A stretch of DNA of 64,000 nt from Bradyrhizobium sp. AUGA SZCCT0158 (GTDB lineage Bacteria > Pseudomonadota > Alphaproteobacteria > Rhizobiales > Xanthobacteraceae), in contig NZ_JAFCME010000001.1 of assembly GCF_018130065.1 (NCBI RefSeq), positions 434,001 through 498,000 on the forward strand, written 5' to 3'. The notes under the pieces are model-generated. The model did not search any database, was not told where the DNA came from, and saw nothing but the letters and a program-made list of their open reading frames with translations. Within the stretch, counting starts at the first letter, position 1; each line of letters opens with the position of its first letter. Shown here piece after piece: positions 33,846-42,571 of this stretch. A program made the translations under genes and the position numbers.

Positions 33846-36146
33846 ATGGCGCGCGCGCATGCGGCGAACGCGTGTGTCCAATCCGATTCGATCAAGGGAT
33901 TGGCGCAATCGATCGCTAAACCGGCTTACCACAGGCTGCTGATCGCCGAACCGGCGCTGCGACGCGCCGTGCCGACCCTGATCATCGCCTTTCTGATCAC
34001 GATCTGCCTCGGCGCGGTCGTGCAAGTGATCGACCAGACCCGGCAGAAGCGCGCCGCCATGAAGCGCGACCTCGCCGCCGTCACCGACCTCATGGCCGAA
34101 CGCATCGATCGCCTCGCCTCGGTCCGGCAGGATCGCGCGCTCACCATCGACCGGCTGCAGAGCCTGCTGCCCGAACTCATTCCCTCCTGGGGCAACGCGG
34201 CCGGCCGCCATTTCATCATCACCGGCGTGGAGCATCGCGTGCTGGCGCGGATTCCGGTCGAGGGCCTCAGCGGAAGCGACCGCGTGCTCGACGTGATCTC
34301 CACCGCGCAACTGCTCGCCGCGCCGGCTCAGCAGGGCGTCATCAACGACATGACGCTGCCGAGCGGCAACGGCGCGCTGGCGATTTCGCGGCTGGTCAAG
34401 GCGCTGCCCGGCCAGGTCATCGTGATCCAGGAGAAGAACGATCCCTTGTGGGGATCGGACGCGGCGCTGTCGATGACGCTGTCCGCCACCACCGGCTTCG
34501 TCGTGCTGATCCTCGGCTTTGCCTTCCACTGGCAATCGACCCGCGCCCGCGAAGGCGACCTCATCAATGACGCGGTGCGCGGCCGGATCGACACCGCGCT
34601 CAACCGCGGCCGGTGCGGCCTGTGGGACTGGGACCTGTCGCGCGGCAGGATTTTCTGGTCGCAGTCGATGTTCACGATGCTCGGCCTCGATTCCCGCAAC
34701 GACCTGCTGACGTTCGGCGAAGTCAACGCGCTGGTGAAATCCGACGACATCGATCTGTTCGCGATCGCCGACCAGCTGATCTCCGGCAAGCTCGACCATA
34801 TCGACCAGACCTTCCGCATGCAGCACACCGGCGGTCACTGGATCTGGCTGCGGGTCCGCTGCGAACTCAGCCAGTCCGCCGCCGACTCCGGCCTGCATCT
34901 GATCGGCATCGCGGTCGACATCACCGAACAGAAGAGCCTCGCCGAGAAAACGGTCGAGGCGGATTTGCGGCTGCGCGACGCGATCGAGACCATTCCGGAA
35001 GCCTTCGTGCTGTGGGATGCGGAAGACCGCCTGGTGCTCTGCAACTCGCATTTCCAGCGCCTGCACAAACTGCCGGACTCGGCGGTGACATCAGGCACCT
35101 CCTATGAAACCGTGATCGAAGTCGGCAGCATGCCGGAGGTCCGCACCAGACTGCAGGAGACCGGCGCGCAAGCGCCGGGAGCGCGCACCTTCGAAGCCCA
35201 GCTCGACGACGGCAGCTGGCTGCACATCAGCGAACGCCGCACCAAGGACGGCGGCTACGTCTCGGTCGGCACCGACATTACCCGCATCAAGGAACACGAG
35301 CAAAAGCTGGTCGAGAACGACGCCCGGATGCGCGCCAACGTGCTCGATCTGAAGCGCTCGCAATCCGAACTCGCCGACCTCGCCGAGAAATACTCGCAGG
35401 AGAAGACCCGCGCCCAGGAAGCCAACCAGGCAAAATCAAAGTTCCTCGCCAATATGAGCCACGAACTGCGCACACCGCTGAACGCCATCATCGGTTTCTC
35501 CGAGATCATGGGCAGCGGCATGTTCGGCGTGCTCGGCTCCGACAAATATCAGGAGTACTGCCACGACATCCTGACATCGGGAAAATATCTGCTCGAGGTC
35601 ATCAACGACATCCTCGACATGTCGAAGATCGAGGCCGGCCGCATGAAGCTCGACCTGGAGCCGCTCGATCTGTCGAACATCCTGGCGGAGTCAATGCGCG
35701 TGGTCTCGGGACGCGCCGAAGACAAGCATCTGACACTGGACGCCGACATCGAAAGCACCATCTCGGTCATGGCCGATCGCCGCGCAGTCAAGCAGATCTT
35801 CGTCAACCTGCTGTCGAACGCCGTCAAATTCACCCCCGACGACGGCAAGGTCACGGTGCGCGGCCAGGTGCTGAACGACTCCATCGTGCTGATGATCGCC
35901 GACACCGGCATCGGCATCGCCCCGGACTCGCTGCGCCGGCTCGGCAAGCCGTTCGAGCAGGTCGAGAGCCAGCTGACAAAAACCTATCAGGGATCGGGCC
36001 TCGGGCTTGCCATCGCGAGATCGCTGACCAGCCTGCACGGCGGAACGATGCGGCTGCGCTCCAAGCTCGGCACCGGAACGGTGGTGCGGATCACGCTGCC
36101 GCGCGAGCCGCATGCGCCGAAAGCGAAGCTGTCGGTCGCGGCCTAG
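33846..36146 (+). CDS. PAS-containing sensor histidine kinase, PleC/PdhS-like
   Basis: 766 aa from ATG 33846 (ATG 33777 would add 23 residues without a better ribosome site). Two membrane spans (about 43-62 and 208-228) bracket a periplasmic domain. Two PAS domains follow (about 245-360 and 370-480), then a coiled linker and the kinase core: FLANMSHELRTPLNAIIGFS with His539, DILDMSKIEAGRM, the N-box NLLSNAVKFTPDD, DTGIGI and GSGLGLAIARSL. The H-box and flanking helix strongly resemble PleC/DivJ/PdhS kinases that set the phosphorylation of DivK and polarity in alphaproteobacteria. It has no receiver domain, so it acts on a separate response regulator such as DivK or PleD. It ends 7 bp from the convergent lysR gene. 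Confidence 0.85.
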   Translation: MARAHAANACVQSDSIKGLAQSIAKPAYHRLLIAEPALRRAVPTLIIAFLITICLGAVVQVIDQTRQKRAAMKRDLAAVTDLMAERIDRLASVRQDRALTIDRLQSLLPELIPSWGNAAGRHFIITGVEHRVLARIPVEGLSGSDRVLDVISTAQLLAAPAQQGVINDMTLPSGNGALAISRLVKALPGQVIVIQEKNDPLWGSDAALSMTLSATTGFVVLILGFAFHWQSTRAREGDLINDAVRGRIDTALNRGRCGLWDWDLSRGRIFWSQSMFTMLGLDSRNDLLTFGEVNALVKSDDIDLFAIADQLISGKLDHIDQTFRMQHTGGHWIWLRVRCELSQSAADSGLHLIGIAVDITEQKSLAEKTVEADLRLRDAIETIPEAFVLWDAEDRLVLCNSHFQRLHKLPDSAVTSGTSYETVIEVGSMPEVRTRLQETGAQAPGARTFEAQLDDGSWLHISERRTKDGGYVSVGTDITRIKEHEQKLVENDARMRANVLDLKRSQSELADLAEKYSQEKTRAQEANQAKSKFLANMSHELRTPLNAIIGFSEIMGSGMFGVLGSDKYQEYCHDILTSGKYLLEVINDILDMSKIEAGRMKLDLEPLDLSNILAESMRVVSGRAEDKHLTLDADIESTISVMADRRAVKQIFVNLLSNAVKFTPDDGKVTVRGQVLNDSIVLMIADTGIGIAPDSLRRLGKPFEQVESQLTKTYQGSGLGLAIARSLTSLHGGTMRLRSKLGTGTVVRITLPREPHAPKAKLSVAA

Positions 36147-36153
36147 CCGGCCC

Positions 36154-37050
36154 TCAAGCCGATTCCAGCGTCGGCGCGACTTCGCGGGCGATCTGCACCA
36201 GCGCTGCGATCAGCGGCGTCATCGGATCGCGCTGCGGGATCACCATGCCGATGCTGTAATCAACCACGGGATCGACGATCGGAATGCTGCGGACGGTATC
36301 CGCGAGCCCCAGCGTCTCCGCCAGCTTCGCCGGCATCACGCTGGCCCAGCGTCCGGTCTTGACGTGGGTATAGAGCACCAAGAGCGAGTTCGACGTCAGC
36401 GTCGGCATCGCCTCGGCGCCGACCGACGTCAGCGCGCGGTCGATGATGCGGCGGTTCTGCATGTCCGGCGTCAACAGGCACAGCGGCACCTGGCCGACTT
36501 CTTTCCACGTGACCTGCTTGCGATCGCCGAACATCGCATCGGGCGCCGTCAGCAGGCGGTAGCTCTCGTTGTAGAGCGGGATGGTGCGAACCTTGCCGAT
36601 CGGCTCGTTCTCGATATAGGTCAGCCCGGCGTCGACCTCGAGATTTTCGAGCAGCCCCAGCACCTCGGCCGAGGTGCATGAGCGGATCTGGAAACGCACA
36701 TCGGGATGGCGCGCGCGGAACGGCGTGGTGAGCTGCGCCACCATGCCGAGCACGGTGGGGATGGCAGCCAGCCTGATCTCGCCGGAGAGCTTGTCCTTGA
36801 GGCTGTTGATCTCCTGCCGCATGGCGCGGGTATCGCCGACGATCCGCCGCGCCCAGTCGAGCGTGCGTTCGCCCTCGGGCGTGAAACCCTGAAAGCGCGA
36901 GCCGCGCTGCACCAGCATGACGCCGAGGATTTCCTCGAGCTGCTTGAGGCTCGTCGACATGGTCGGCTGGGTGACGCCACACGCCTCGGCGGCGCGTCCG
37001 AAATGCCGCTCCTTTGCGAGCGCCAGCAATAGTTCAAGCTTATCGAGCAA
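36154..37050 (-). CDS. LysR-family transcriptional regulator (OxyR/FdsR-like)
   Basis: 298 aa. No ATG is available near the N-terminus; TTG 37050 is used because a stop codon lies a few codons upstream in frame. The winged helix reads ALAKERHFGRAAEACGVTQP then TMSTSLKQLEEILGVMLVQR. The effector domain begins LSGEIRLAAIPTVLGMVAQL. The opening resembles regulators next to formate dehydrogenase genes in rhizobia, but no such genes are seen here, so its target is unknown. It may act on the desaturase gene, which is divergent across a 520-bp gap. Confidence 0.88.
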   Translation of the reverse strand: MLDKLELLLALAKERHFGRAAEACGVTQPTMSTSLKQLEEILGVMLVQRGSRFQGFTPEGERTLDWARRIVGDTRAMRQEINSLKDKLSGEIRLAAIPTVLGMVAQLTTPFRARHPDVRFQIRSCTSAEVLGLLENLEVDAGLTYIENEPIGKVRTIPLYNESYRLLTAPDAMFGDRKQVTWKEVGQVPLCLLTPDMQNRRIIDRALTSVGAEAMPTLTSNSLLVLYTHVKTGRWASVMPAKLAETLGLADTVRSIPIVDPVVDYSIGMVIPQRDPMTPLIAALVQIAREVAPTLESA

Positions 37051-37572
37051 GAAGGCCTCAGTGAATCTGGTCGGTTAACCCCATGGTCCGGCGGTGACAA
37101 ATACCATGGCCGCCGCTGGACCCATACGTCAAAAGCCTAACTCCAATCACGCGGTTTCGGCGCTCATTGGAGACTGATATCGCCCGATTTTCAGGGCTTA
37201 TTAGGCGAACGGCATGGAACGGGTTCCCAGAAATTTGGAACAATTCCAATTACGATCAGGACGCGGGCTGGCCGTCTTTCGCCTGCCCTCGCCCCTTTCA
37301 GCCGGAGTGCGACCCACGGCCTCAGGTCCGGTACCGGACATTGCCTTGCGCCCCCGGCAGGCCGCAACTATTTATGGTCATTGAACTTCGGCCGACCGAC
37401 TTGGCCTCGCCGCGTTGCGCGCGTGACTGACGAGGCTCTGCCCACTCTCGAACAAACATCGTCGGGCCCCTTAGCGGGTCTTAACCGGTGGATGCGATCA
37501 TCGCCTCGTCCATCAACCGTGAGTCATGCCCGGCAACGGCCGGCATGCGCCAGGGAGCCAAGTACGCACTTC
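37051..37572. other. Intergenic region between divergent lysR and desaturase genes
   Basis: 522 bp. The reading frame of the desaturase extends upstream to 37381, but the added residues look non-native (Arg/Pro-rich), so I treat it as untranslated. A CCATGG-containing stretch is repeated at 37081 and 37105. No LysR box (T-N11-A with dyad) is obvious. Confidence 0.4.
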
Positions 37573-38745
37573 ATGATCGACAAGCCAGACAATGCCGACG
37601 CCCAAACCGCCGATGCGCATGACGACATCATGTACCCGTCCGCGCTGCCGTTCATCGTGCTGCACCTCAGCTGCTTTGCCGCGTTCTGGACCGGCATCAC
37701 CTGGCAGGCCGTCGCGATCTGCGTGACGCTGTACTGGCTGCGCATGTTCGCGATCACGGCGGGATATCACCGCTACTTCTCGCACCGGTCCTATGCGACC
37801 AGCCGCCTGTTTCAATTCGTGCTGGCGTTCCTGGCCCAGAGCACCACCCAGAAGAGCGTGCTGTGGTGGGCCGCCAAGCATCGCCACCACCATCTGCATT
37901 CCGATACGCAACATGACGTACATTCGCCCCGCCACAAGGGTTTCTTCTACAGCCATGTCGGATGGATTTTTTACCGGCAACACGACCTGACCGATCTGGT
38001 CAAGGTCGCCGATTTTGCGGCCTTTCCGGAATTGAGGTTCCTGCACCGGTTCGAGCAGCTGCCGAGCGTGATCCTCGCGATCATCTGCTTCCTGATCGGT
38101 GGATGGTCCGGCCTCGTGATCGGTTTCGTCTGGAGCACGGTGCTGCTCTATCACGCGACCTTCTGCATCAATTCGCTGGCGCATGTTCACGGCCGCAAGC
38201 GCTACGTCACCGGCGATGATTCCCGCAACAACTGGCTGCTGGCGTTCTTCACCATGGGCGAAGGCTGGCACAACAACCACCACGCCTACCAGAGCAGCGC
38301 CCGCCAGGGTTTTCGCTGGTGGGAAATCGACGTCACCTTTTACATGCTGAAGGCGCTGTCATTCGTTCGCGTCGTCCGGGACCTGAAGACGCCGCCCGCG
38401 GAAGTGCTGCGCAACGAGCAGCGGCTCGGTTCGCGCGTCATCAATCGCGCCGCCGATGAACTCGTCGCCTGGTTCAATCCCGAGCGGATTGCGCTCGCCG
38501 TTTCGTCGGCGCTGCATTCGTCCGAATTGGTGGCGTTGCAGGAGACGCTGAGCCAGGCCCGGTCGCAAACGGCCGAGATATTGGCGTCGTTCCATCCGAG
38601 GATTCCAACGCGCGACGAATTGCTGGCGCAGGCGCAGGCGATGTTTGCGCGCACCCGCTCGCTCGACGAAATCGTCGATCGCGCGCACCAGCTCTTGCTC
38701 GGTGCGGTCGGCTCGCAGCTGATTGCGGTGCCGGTGCGGGCGTAG
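37573..38745 (+). CDS. Membrane fatty-acid (acyl-CoA delta-9 type) desaturase
   Basis: 390 aa from ATG 37573. Four membrane segments and the three His boxes of stearoyl-CoA desaturases are present: HRYFSH (about residue 62), HRHHH (about 100) and HNNHH (about 235), with MGEGWHNNHH ahead of the last. The di-iron centre inserts a cis double bond in saturated acyl chains using electrons from ferredoxin or cytochrome. The catalytic part ends near residue 285; a helical, charged tail of about 100 residues follows (LGSRVINRAADELVAWFNPE and LDEIVDRAHQLLLG), which most bacterial relatives lack. It likely adjusts membrane fluidity. Confidence 0.9.
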   Translation: MIDKPDNADAQTADAHDDIMYPSALPFIVLHLSCFAAFWTGITWQAVAICVTLYWLRMFAITAGYHRYFSHRSYATSRLFQFVLAFLAQSTTQKSVLWWAAKHRHHHLHSDTQHDVHSPRHKGFFYSHVGWIFYRQHDLTDLVKVADFAAFPELRFLHRFEQLPSVILAIICFLIGGWSGLVIGFVWSTVLLYHATFCINSLAHVHGRKRYVTGDDSRNNWLLAFFTMGEGWHNNHHAYQSSARQGFRWWEIDVTFYMLKALSFVRVVRDLKTPPAEVLRNEQRLGSRVINRAADELVAWFNPERIALAVSSALHSSELVALQETLSQARSQTAEILASFHPRIPTRDELLAQAQAMFARTRSLDEIVDRAHQLLLGAVGSQLIAVPVRA

Positions 38746-38845
38746 GAAAAAGCGGCGGAATGGCTTCCGCCCTCGCCCGTTGGGCTACGGCGTTACAAGT
38801 GCCATTCCGCCTGCGAGCCATTCAAACTATCAGAATTGCAAACTA

Positions 38846-39043
38846 TCAGAATCCAATGGGGCCGAGCGCCCTGACTGAATCCATGGTCAAATAGCCGGGA
38901 AACGGTTTCCACCAATCCGGCGCACCGGTGCCGGTGCCGCTTGTGGCGGTGGACGCAGGCACTTTGTCAAACGCCGATTTCAAGCCGCCTCCGCTGATCA
39001 CACCCAATTCGTCGATGCTCAGTTCATGATTGACCTTGGTCAT
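38846..39043 (-). CDS. Small double-glycine-leader peptide (bacteriocin-like precursor), second copy type
   Basis: 65 aa from ATG 39043 with GGAG 7 bp upstream; the longer open frame to 39076 lacks a ribosome site. The leader MTKVNHELSIDELGVISGG has the L-x3-EL-x2-I-x-GG spacing of peptides processed by C39 peptidase/ABC exporters. The predicted core is about 46 residues, rich in Ser/Thr/Gly with aromatic residues (APDWWKPFPGYLTMDSVRAL). There is no Cys, so it is not a lanthipeptide. No transporter, immunity protein or modification enzyme is nearby. Compare the peptide at 19796-20014, whose core is different but whose leader ends alike. Confidence 0.65.
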   Translation of the reverse strand: MTKVNHELSIDELGVISGGGLKSAFDKVPASTATSGTGTGAPDWWKPFPGYLTMDSVRALGPIGF

Positions 39044-39253
39044 GGCAAGTCTCCATCCGTTGGCGCAAGCGATCACCGCTCGTCATGAGCGCAACCTATG
39101 CCGGCTAAGCAAACCTCTTCCGTGACTGTCGTCACGTCATTGAAAAGCGGCAATCTAAGCGATGGGTGCGCCAGGTCGCTTCGCTTGCCCTGCGAGTCTG
39201 ATTTGAATTTCAAATAGCCCGCCACGTCATTGCGTTTCTCAGCTCTCTCAACT

Positions 39254-39401
39254 CGTCGTCCCGGCCTTGAACCGGGACCCATAACCACCGGCCAAAATTA
39301 TCTCAGAAAATATCAACTCCAACTTTCCAAAATCGAGAAGCCGCGGCGTATGGGTCCCCCGATGCGCAATTGCGCATCTGAGCTCAAGGCCGGGACGACG
39401 A
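39254..39401. repeat. GC-rich palindromic repeat (same family as 31980-32117)
   Basis: Ends CGTCGTCCCGGCC and GGCCGGGACGACG pair, with inner GGGACCCATA/TATGGGTCCC arms. The centre is AT-rich and differs from the 31980 copy. Confidence 0.7.
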
Positions 39402-39469
39402 GGATATAGTTTCGCATTCTCGCGACGCATTGCGCCCGAGCTTTGCCAGAAATTCCTTACCCTCTTCAA

Positions 39470-39865
39470 TTCAGAGGGCGCAGGGAATGCCGGATGCGCG
39501 CTGCACCCGCGGTCTCGTGTGCGATTGTGCTAAGAATGCTGCACACGAGCATACAGGGCAGCGGAGAGCATCCGACATTCCCTGCGCAATGGCTTTACGG
39601 CTTATGACGCGCTCTCCCCGGTGAGACGGCCTCTATTGCCACCGTCGCCCTTCGGGAGCGTTAGCTCCCTTAAGGCTTGACGCCGTTACGGGCGCCAGGA
39701 CCACACGCTTTCGCCGTACGCATCAGCCGCGACCGTCAATCGCAACCTCAGCGTCCACCGCGACCCGCCCCTCGTCGTGACGATGGCCAACGCCCCTCTG
39801 AGTGGGACGGGATGGCTATTGATGTGCAGGTGATTTGGGGTCGGAAGAAAGGGAAATATTTTTGA
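39470..39865 (+). repeat. Dispersed repeat element, copy B
   Basis: Homologous to 31370-31925 in opposite orientation. It begins GGCGCAGGGAATGCCGGATG, passes ACGAGCATACAGGGCAGCGG and ends near GTGCAGGTGATTTGGGGT. Short frames in it are not convincing genes. The unmatched strip 39405-39470 holds nothing else. Confidence 0.65.
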
Positions 39866-39979
39866 CTTTCGGAAATTTTCCGCTTGACACGATTTCTTCT
39901 AATCAGAAGTCATTTGGACTTTCGCCTGAGGCTACACCGGGCACGGCCGGCGGTTGATTGGTCGCCGCTCTCTCCACCG

Positions 39980-40088
39980 TCATTGCGAGCCAACGGGTCG
40001 CGCGAATGCGCGCGCGATGACAGGCTCCGCGAAGCAATCCATGCCTCGGCTTGGAGCGATATCGATTGCTTCGCTCCGCTCGCAATGA
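39980..40088. repeat. Palindromic repeat (TCATTGCGAG...CTCGCAATGA)
   Basis: Ten-bp terminal inverted repeats surround a GC-rich 90-bp centre with GCGCGCGATGACAGG. A further dispersed intergenic element. Confidence 0.65.
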
Positions 40089-40108
40089 GAGCGGCGTACA
40101 ACATCACG

Positions 40109-40151
40109 CCGTCATTCCGGGTTCGCGCTTGCGCCCGCCCCGGAATGACGG
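40109..40151. repeat. Short palindrome downstream of the DUF4394 gene
   Basis: CCGTCATTCCGG/CCGGAATGACGG with a GC-rich loop, 16 bp beyond the DUF4394 stop codon on the minus strand. It could serve as that gene's terminator. Confidence 0.6.
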
Positions 40152-40166
40152 GGCAGTACCTGCCTG

Positions 40167-40943
40167 CTACATACCCATGATCGCGATATCCTTCACCGTG
40201 CCGCTGACACCGGCGATCTTGGCGGCCTCGGTTGCCTTGCCGGTGGCGAGGTCGACGCTGTAGAGCGTGCCGTCGGCCATCAGCCAGGCTTCGTTCTTGC
40301 CCGAACCGTCGGACCAGATGTCGAACGCGACGTTGCTCGGCTTGATGCCGAGCTTTCCGATGGCGCCGAGCACGCCATCGTTCGGCGGCGCCTGCTTGAT
40401 CAGGCCGCCGATGGTGGCATCGATATTGAACAATGCCGTTTCCTTGGCACCCTTCACCGAATTGGTGTAAGCGCCGGCGACGATGTTCGGCTTCTCGCCC
40501 TTGTGCATGTCGGCATCGGCATATTTGTGATCGCCGTCCTTGGTCACCTTGCCGTCATCGACATTGGCGCGCAGGTTCATGCCATCAGCACCCATCACGC
40601 GCAGGCGATCCGCCACCGGGTTGAAATCCACCGTCGCGGCCACGCCCTTGGCGAGCGTGGTGTCGAGCTTGGACTTCGTCGTGGCCTTGCCGTCCGCCGC
40701 AATGGTCACCACGGTTCCGTCGTCGACCAGCCCATAGAGCAGGCCATCGGCCGGGCGCACGTCGATGCCGACCAGCGCGCCGGAAATGCCGGACACCTTG
40801 ACGGAACCGGTGGCTTTCTTCTGCGCGGTATCGACCATGGCAATGGTGTCACCGCCGATCAGCGCGGCAACCTGAGCTGCATTGGCGGCGGCGGACGACA
40901 GCAGGATTGCGGCCGAAGCTGCGAAAATCGAGCGAATAATCAT
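40167..40943 (-). CDS. DUF4394-domain secreted protein, probable target of the adjacent ECF sigma factor
   Basis: 258 aa from ATG 40943 (AGGGAG 7 bp upstream). Residues 1-23 are a signal peptide (FAASAAILLSSAAANAA). The mature part is one DUF4394 domain with repeated beta-strand units (GISGALVGIDVRPADGLLYG; DFNPVADRLRVMGADGMNLR), suggesting a propeller-like fold. The biochemical role of the family is unknown. It is divergent from ecf/anti-sigma, and its promoter region carries a TGCATCC-N16-CGGTA motif matching one in front of the sigma gene, so both are likely transcribed by that sigma. Confidence 0.85.
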   Translation of the reverse strand: MIIRSIFAASAAILLSSAAANAAQVAALIGGDTIAMVDTAQKKATGSVKVSGISGALVGIDVRPADGLLYGLVDDGTVVTIAADGKATTKSKLDTTLAKGVAATVDFNPVADRLRVMGADGMNLRANVDDGKVTKDGDHKYADADMHKGEKPNIVAGAYTNSVKGAKETALFNIDATIGGLIKQAPPNDGVLGAIGKLGIKPSNVAFDIWSDGSGKNEAWLMADGTLYSVDLATGKATEAAKIAGVSGTVKDIAIMGM

Positions 40944-40992
40944 CGAAAACTCCCTGTGTTCTTTACGGCCCTCTCGGGACCAACACAGCGGA

Positions 40993-41020
40993 TACCGGCG
41001 GCGCCGGCGAAACGGATGCA
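40993..41020 (-). promoter_or_regulatory. Candidate ECF promoter for the DUF4394 gene
   Basis: On the minus strand TGCATCC (41020-41014), 16 bp, CGGTA (40997-40993), 50 bp ahead of the start codon. It matches the plus-strand element at 41047 in both boxes. Confidence 0.5.
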
Positions 41021-41046
41021 GGGGCCTGAAAATAAATTTCTGACCG

Positions 41047-41073
41047 TGCATCCAAATGCCGCACGCGCCGGTA
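41047..41073 (+). promoter_or_regulatory. Candidate ECF promoter for the sigma/anti-sigma operon
   Basis: TGCATCC (41047-41053), 15 bp, CGGTA (41069-41073), 25 bp ahead of the sigma-factor ATG. Autoregulation of ECF operons is the rule, which supports this as the sigma's own recognition site. Confidence 0.5.
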
Positions 41074-41097
41074 CAACAACTATGCAAGGGCATAGAC

Positions 41098-41676
41098 ATG
41101 ACTGGAAATGGCACCATCACCGCAGGTTCGCGCCACCCTGCCCCATCAGACCAGGAGCGCGAGTTGCAGCTTGCCGCGGCATTGGCGCGCTGTGCCGCCG
41201 GCGACCGCGCGGCGCTGCGGATGATCTACGACAGCGAAGCGCCGCGCATGATCGGCGTCGCCCGCCGCATCCTGTTCCGGCAGGACCTGGCGGAGGAAGC
41301 GGTGCACGATGCCTTTATCCGGATCTGGCGCGGCGCCGCCGGGTTCGACCCGCATCGCGGCAGCGCCCGCGGCTGGCTCTATGCGGTGGTGCGCAACCGC
41401 GCCCTGAGCATCCATCGCGATGAACACCGCTATGAAACCTCGGATGAAAGCGCTGAGAAGATCGACTGCGAAGCAACCCTGTCGCGCATGCCGGAGACCA
41501 GCGCACTGCGTCGCTGCCTCGAGCGGATCGACCGCCCGCGGCGCGACGTGGTGGTTCTGGCCTATGTCCACGGCATGAGCCACGGCGAGTTGGCGGGAAA
41601 GCTGCGGGTTCCGCTCGGCACGGTCAAGAGCTGGGTGCGGCGCAGCCTGTTCGCGTTGCAGGAGTGCATGGGATGA
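41098..41676 (+). CDS. ECF-family RNA polymerase sigma factor (SigK-like)
   Basis: 192 aa from ATG 41098 (AAGGG 6-10 bp upstream). Region 2 has DLAEEAVHDAFIRIWRGAAG and the promoter-melting RGWLYAVVRNRALSIHRD. Region 4 ends HGMSHGELAGKLRVPLGTVK then SWVRRSLFALQECMG, the -35 recognition helix-turn-helix. The pairing with an RskA-type anti-sigma, translated from an overlapping start (ATGA), makes it a SigK/ECF19-like system that responds to an envelope or oxidative signal. Likely targets are itself and the DUF4394 gene. Confidence 0.92.
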   Translation: MTGNGTITAGSRHPAPSDQERELQLAAALARCAAGDRAALRMIYDSEAPRMIGVARRILFRQDLAEEAVHDAFIRIWRGAAGFDPHRGSARGWLYAVVRNRALSIHRDEHRYETSDESAEKIDCEATLSRMPETSALRRCLERIDRPRRDVVVLAYVHGMSHGELAGKLRVPLGTVKSWVRRSLFALQECMG

Positions 41677-42425
41677 CCGAGCCCAATGCCGATGACGCAA
41701 TGGCCGCCGATTATGTGATGGGCCTGCTGGAGGGCGCGGAGCACGCCACGGCCGAGCGGCGCATCGCAACCGACGACGCCTTTGCCCGGGCCGTCAGCGC
41801 GTGGCGCGAACGGCTGGCCGATCTCGATGCCACCGCCGACGAAACTCCGCCGAGCCCCGCCCTGTGGCAGCGGATCGCGGACGCGACAAAGGCCGAACCG
41901 ATCTACTCACCGCCCTCCGCGCGCGCGGCACTGCGCGGCGCCACGCTCTGGAATAACATCCGGTTCTGGCGCGGGGCCGGCATCGGCGGCGTCTTCGCCG
42001 CACTGCTGTTCGCCGCGATCATGGTCGGCGCATTGATCACGTCGCGCCAGCTCCGCAACGACATGATCGCGCTGGCGCAGCGCAAGCCGATCTACGTCGC
42101 CGTGCTGGTGAACGACGCGACGAAGGAAGCCGGCGCTATCGTCAACACTTTTGCCAATGGCCGCGTCGAGCTCATTCCGCTCCGCCCGATCGATGTTCCC
42201 GCCGGCCGCACGCTGCAGGTCTGGACCTTGTGGGATCGTACGATCGGCCCGAAATCGATCGGCCTCACCGGTCAATCGCGCACGCTGCAGCTCGACCTGG
42301 GATCGCTGCCGGAAACCGTGCCGGACCAGCTGTTCGAGATCACGCTGGAGCCGGAAGGCGGCTCTCCGATCGGCCGGCCGACGGGGCCGATCCTGTTCAA
42401 GGGCAATGCGGCGCGGGCGTTGTAG
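41673..42425 (+). CDS. Membrane anti-sigma factor (RskA family)
   Basis: 250 aa from ATG 41673, overlapping the sigma stop codon by 4 bp. An N-terminal cytoplasmic helical anti-sigma region (about 1-100: MAADYVMGLLEGAEHATAER; ALWQRIADAT) is followed by one membrane span (GIGGVFAALLFAAIMVGALI, about 112-132) and a periplasmic RskA domain to the end (AVLVNDATKEAGAIV; LQVWTLWDRTIGPKSIGLTG). It sequesters the sigma factor until a signal triggers release, probably by proteolysis. Coupled translation keeps the two in balance. Confidence 0.9.
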   Translation: MTEPNADDAMAADYVMGLLEGAEHATAERRIATDDAFARAVSAWRERLADLDATADETPPSPALWQRIADATKAEPIYSPPSARAALRGATLWNNIRFWRGAGIGGVFAALLFAAIMVGALITSRQLRNDMIALAQRKPIYVAVLVNDATKEAGAIVNTFANGRVELIPLRPIDVPAGRTLQVWTLWDRTIGPKSIGLTGQSRTLQLDLGSLPETVPDQLFEITLEPEGGSPIGRPTGPILFKGNAARAL

Positions 42426-42452
42426 CGTTTGGAGCCGTCAGCGCGTAGCACG

Positions 42453-42536
42453 AAGGGCAGATTTAAGCCGAAGGCGCAATCCGTCGAAGAGCAAAAGGGC
42501 AAAGGCGGCAGAATACGCTACGCTATTCCGCCCTAC
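42453..42536. repeat. Direct repeat copy 1 flanking the 83-aa gene
   Basis: Shares GATTTAAGCCGAAGGCGCAA, then AGCAAAAG, GGCGG and CGCTACGCTA..CCGCCCTAC with 42886-42961, in the same orientation. This is a dispersed short element. Confidence 0.65.
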
Positions 42537-42571
42537 GAACTCTCGTAAGAAACCCGCTAGCGGCTTTCTTC

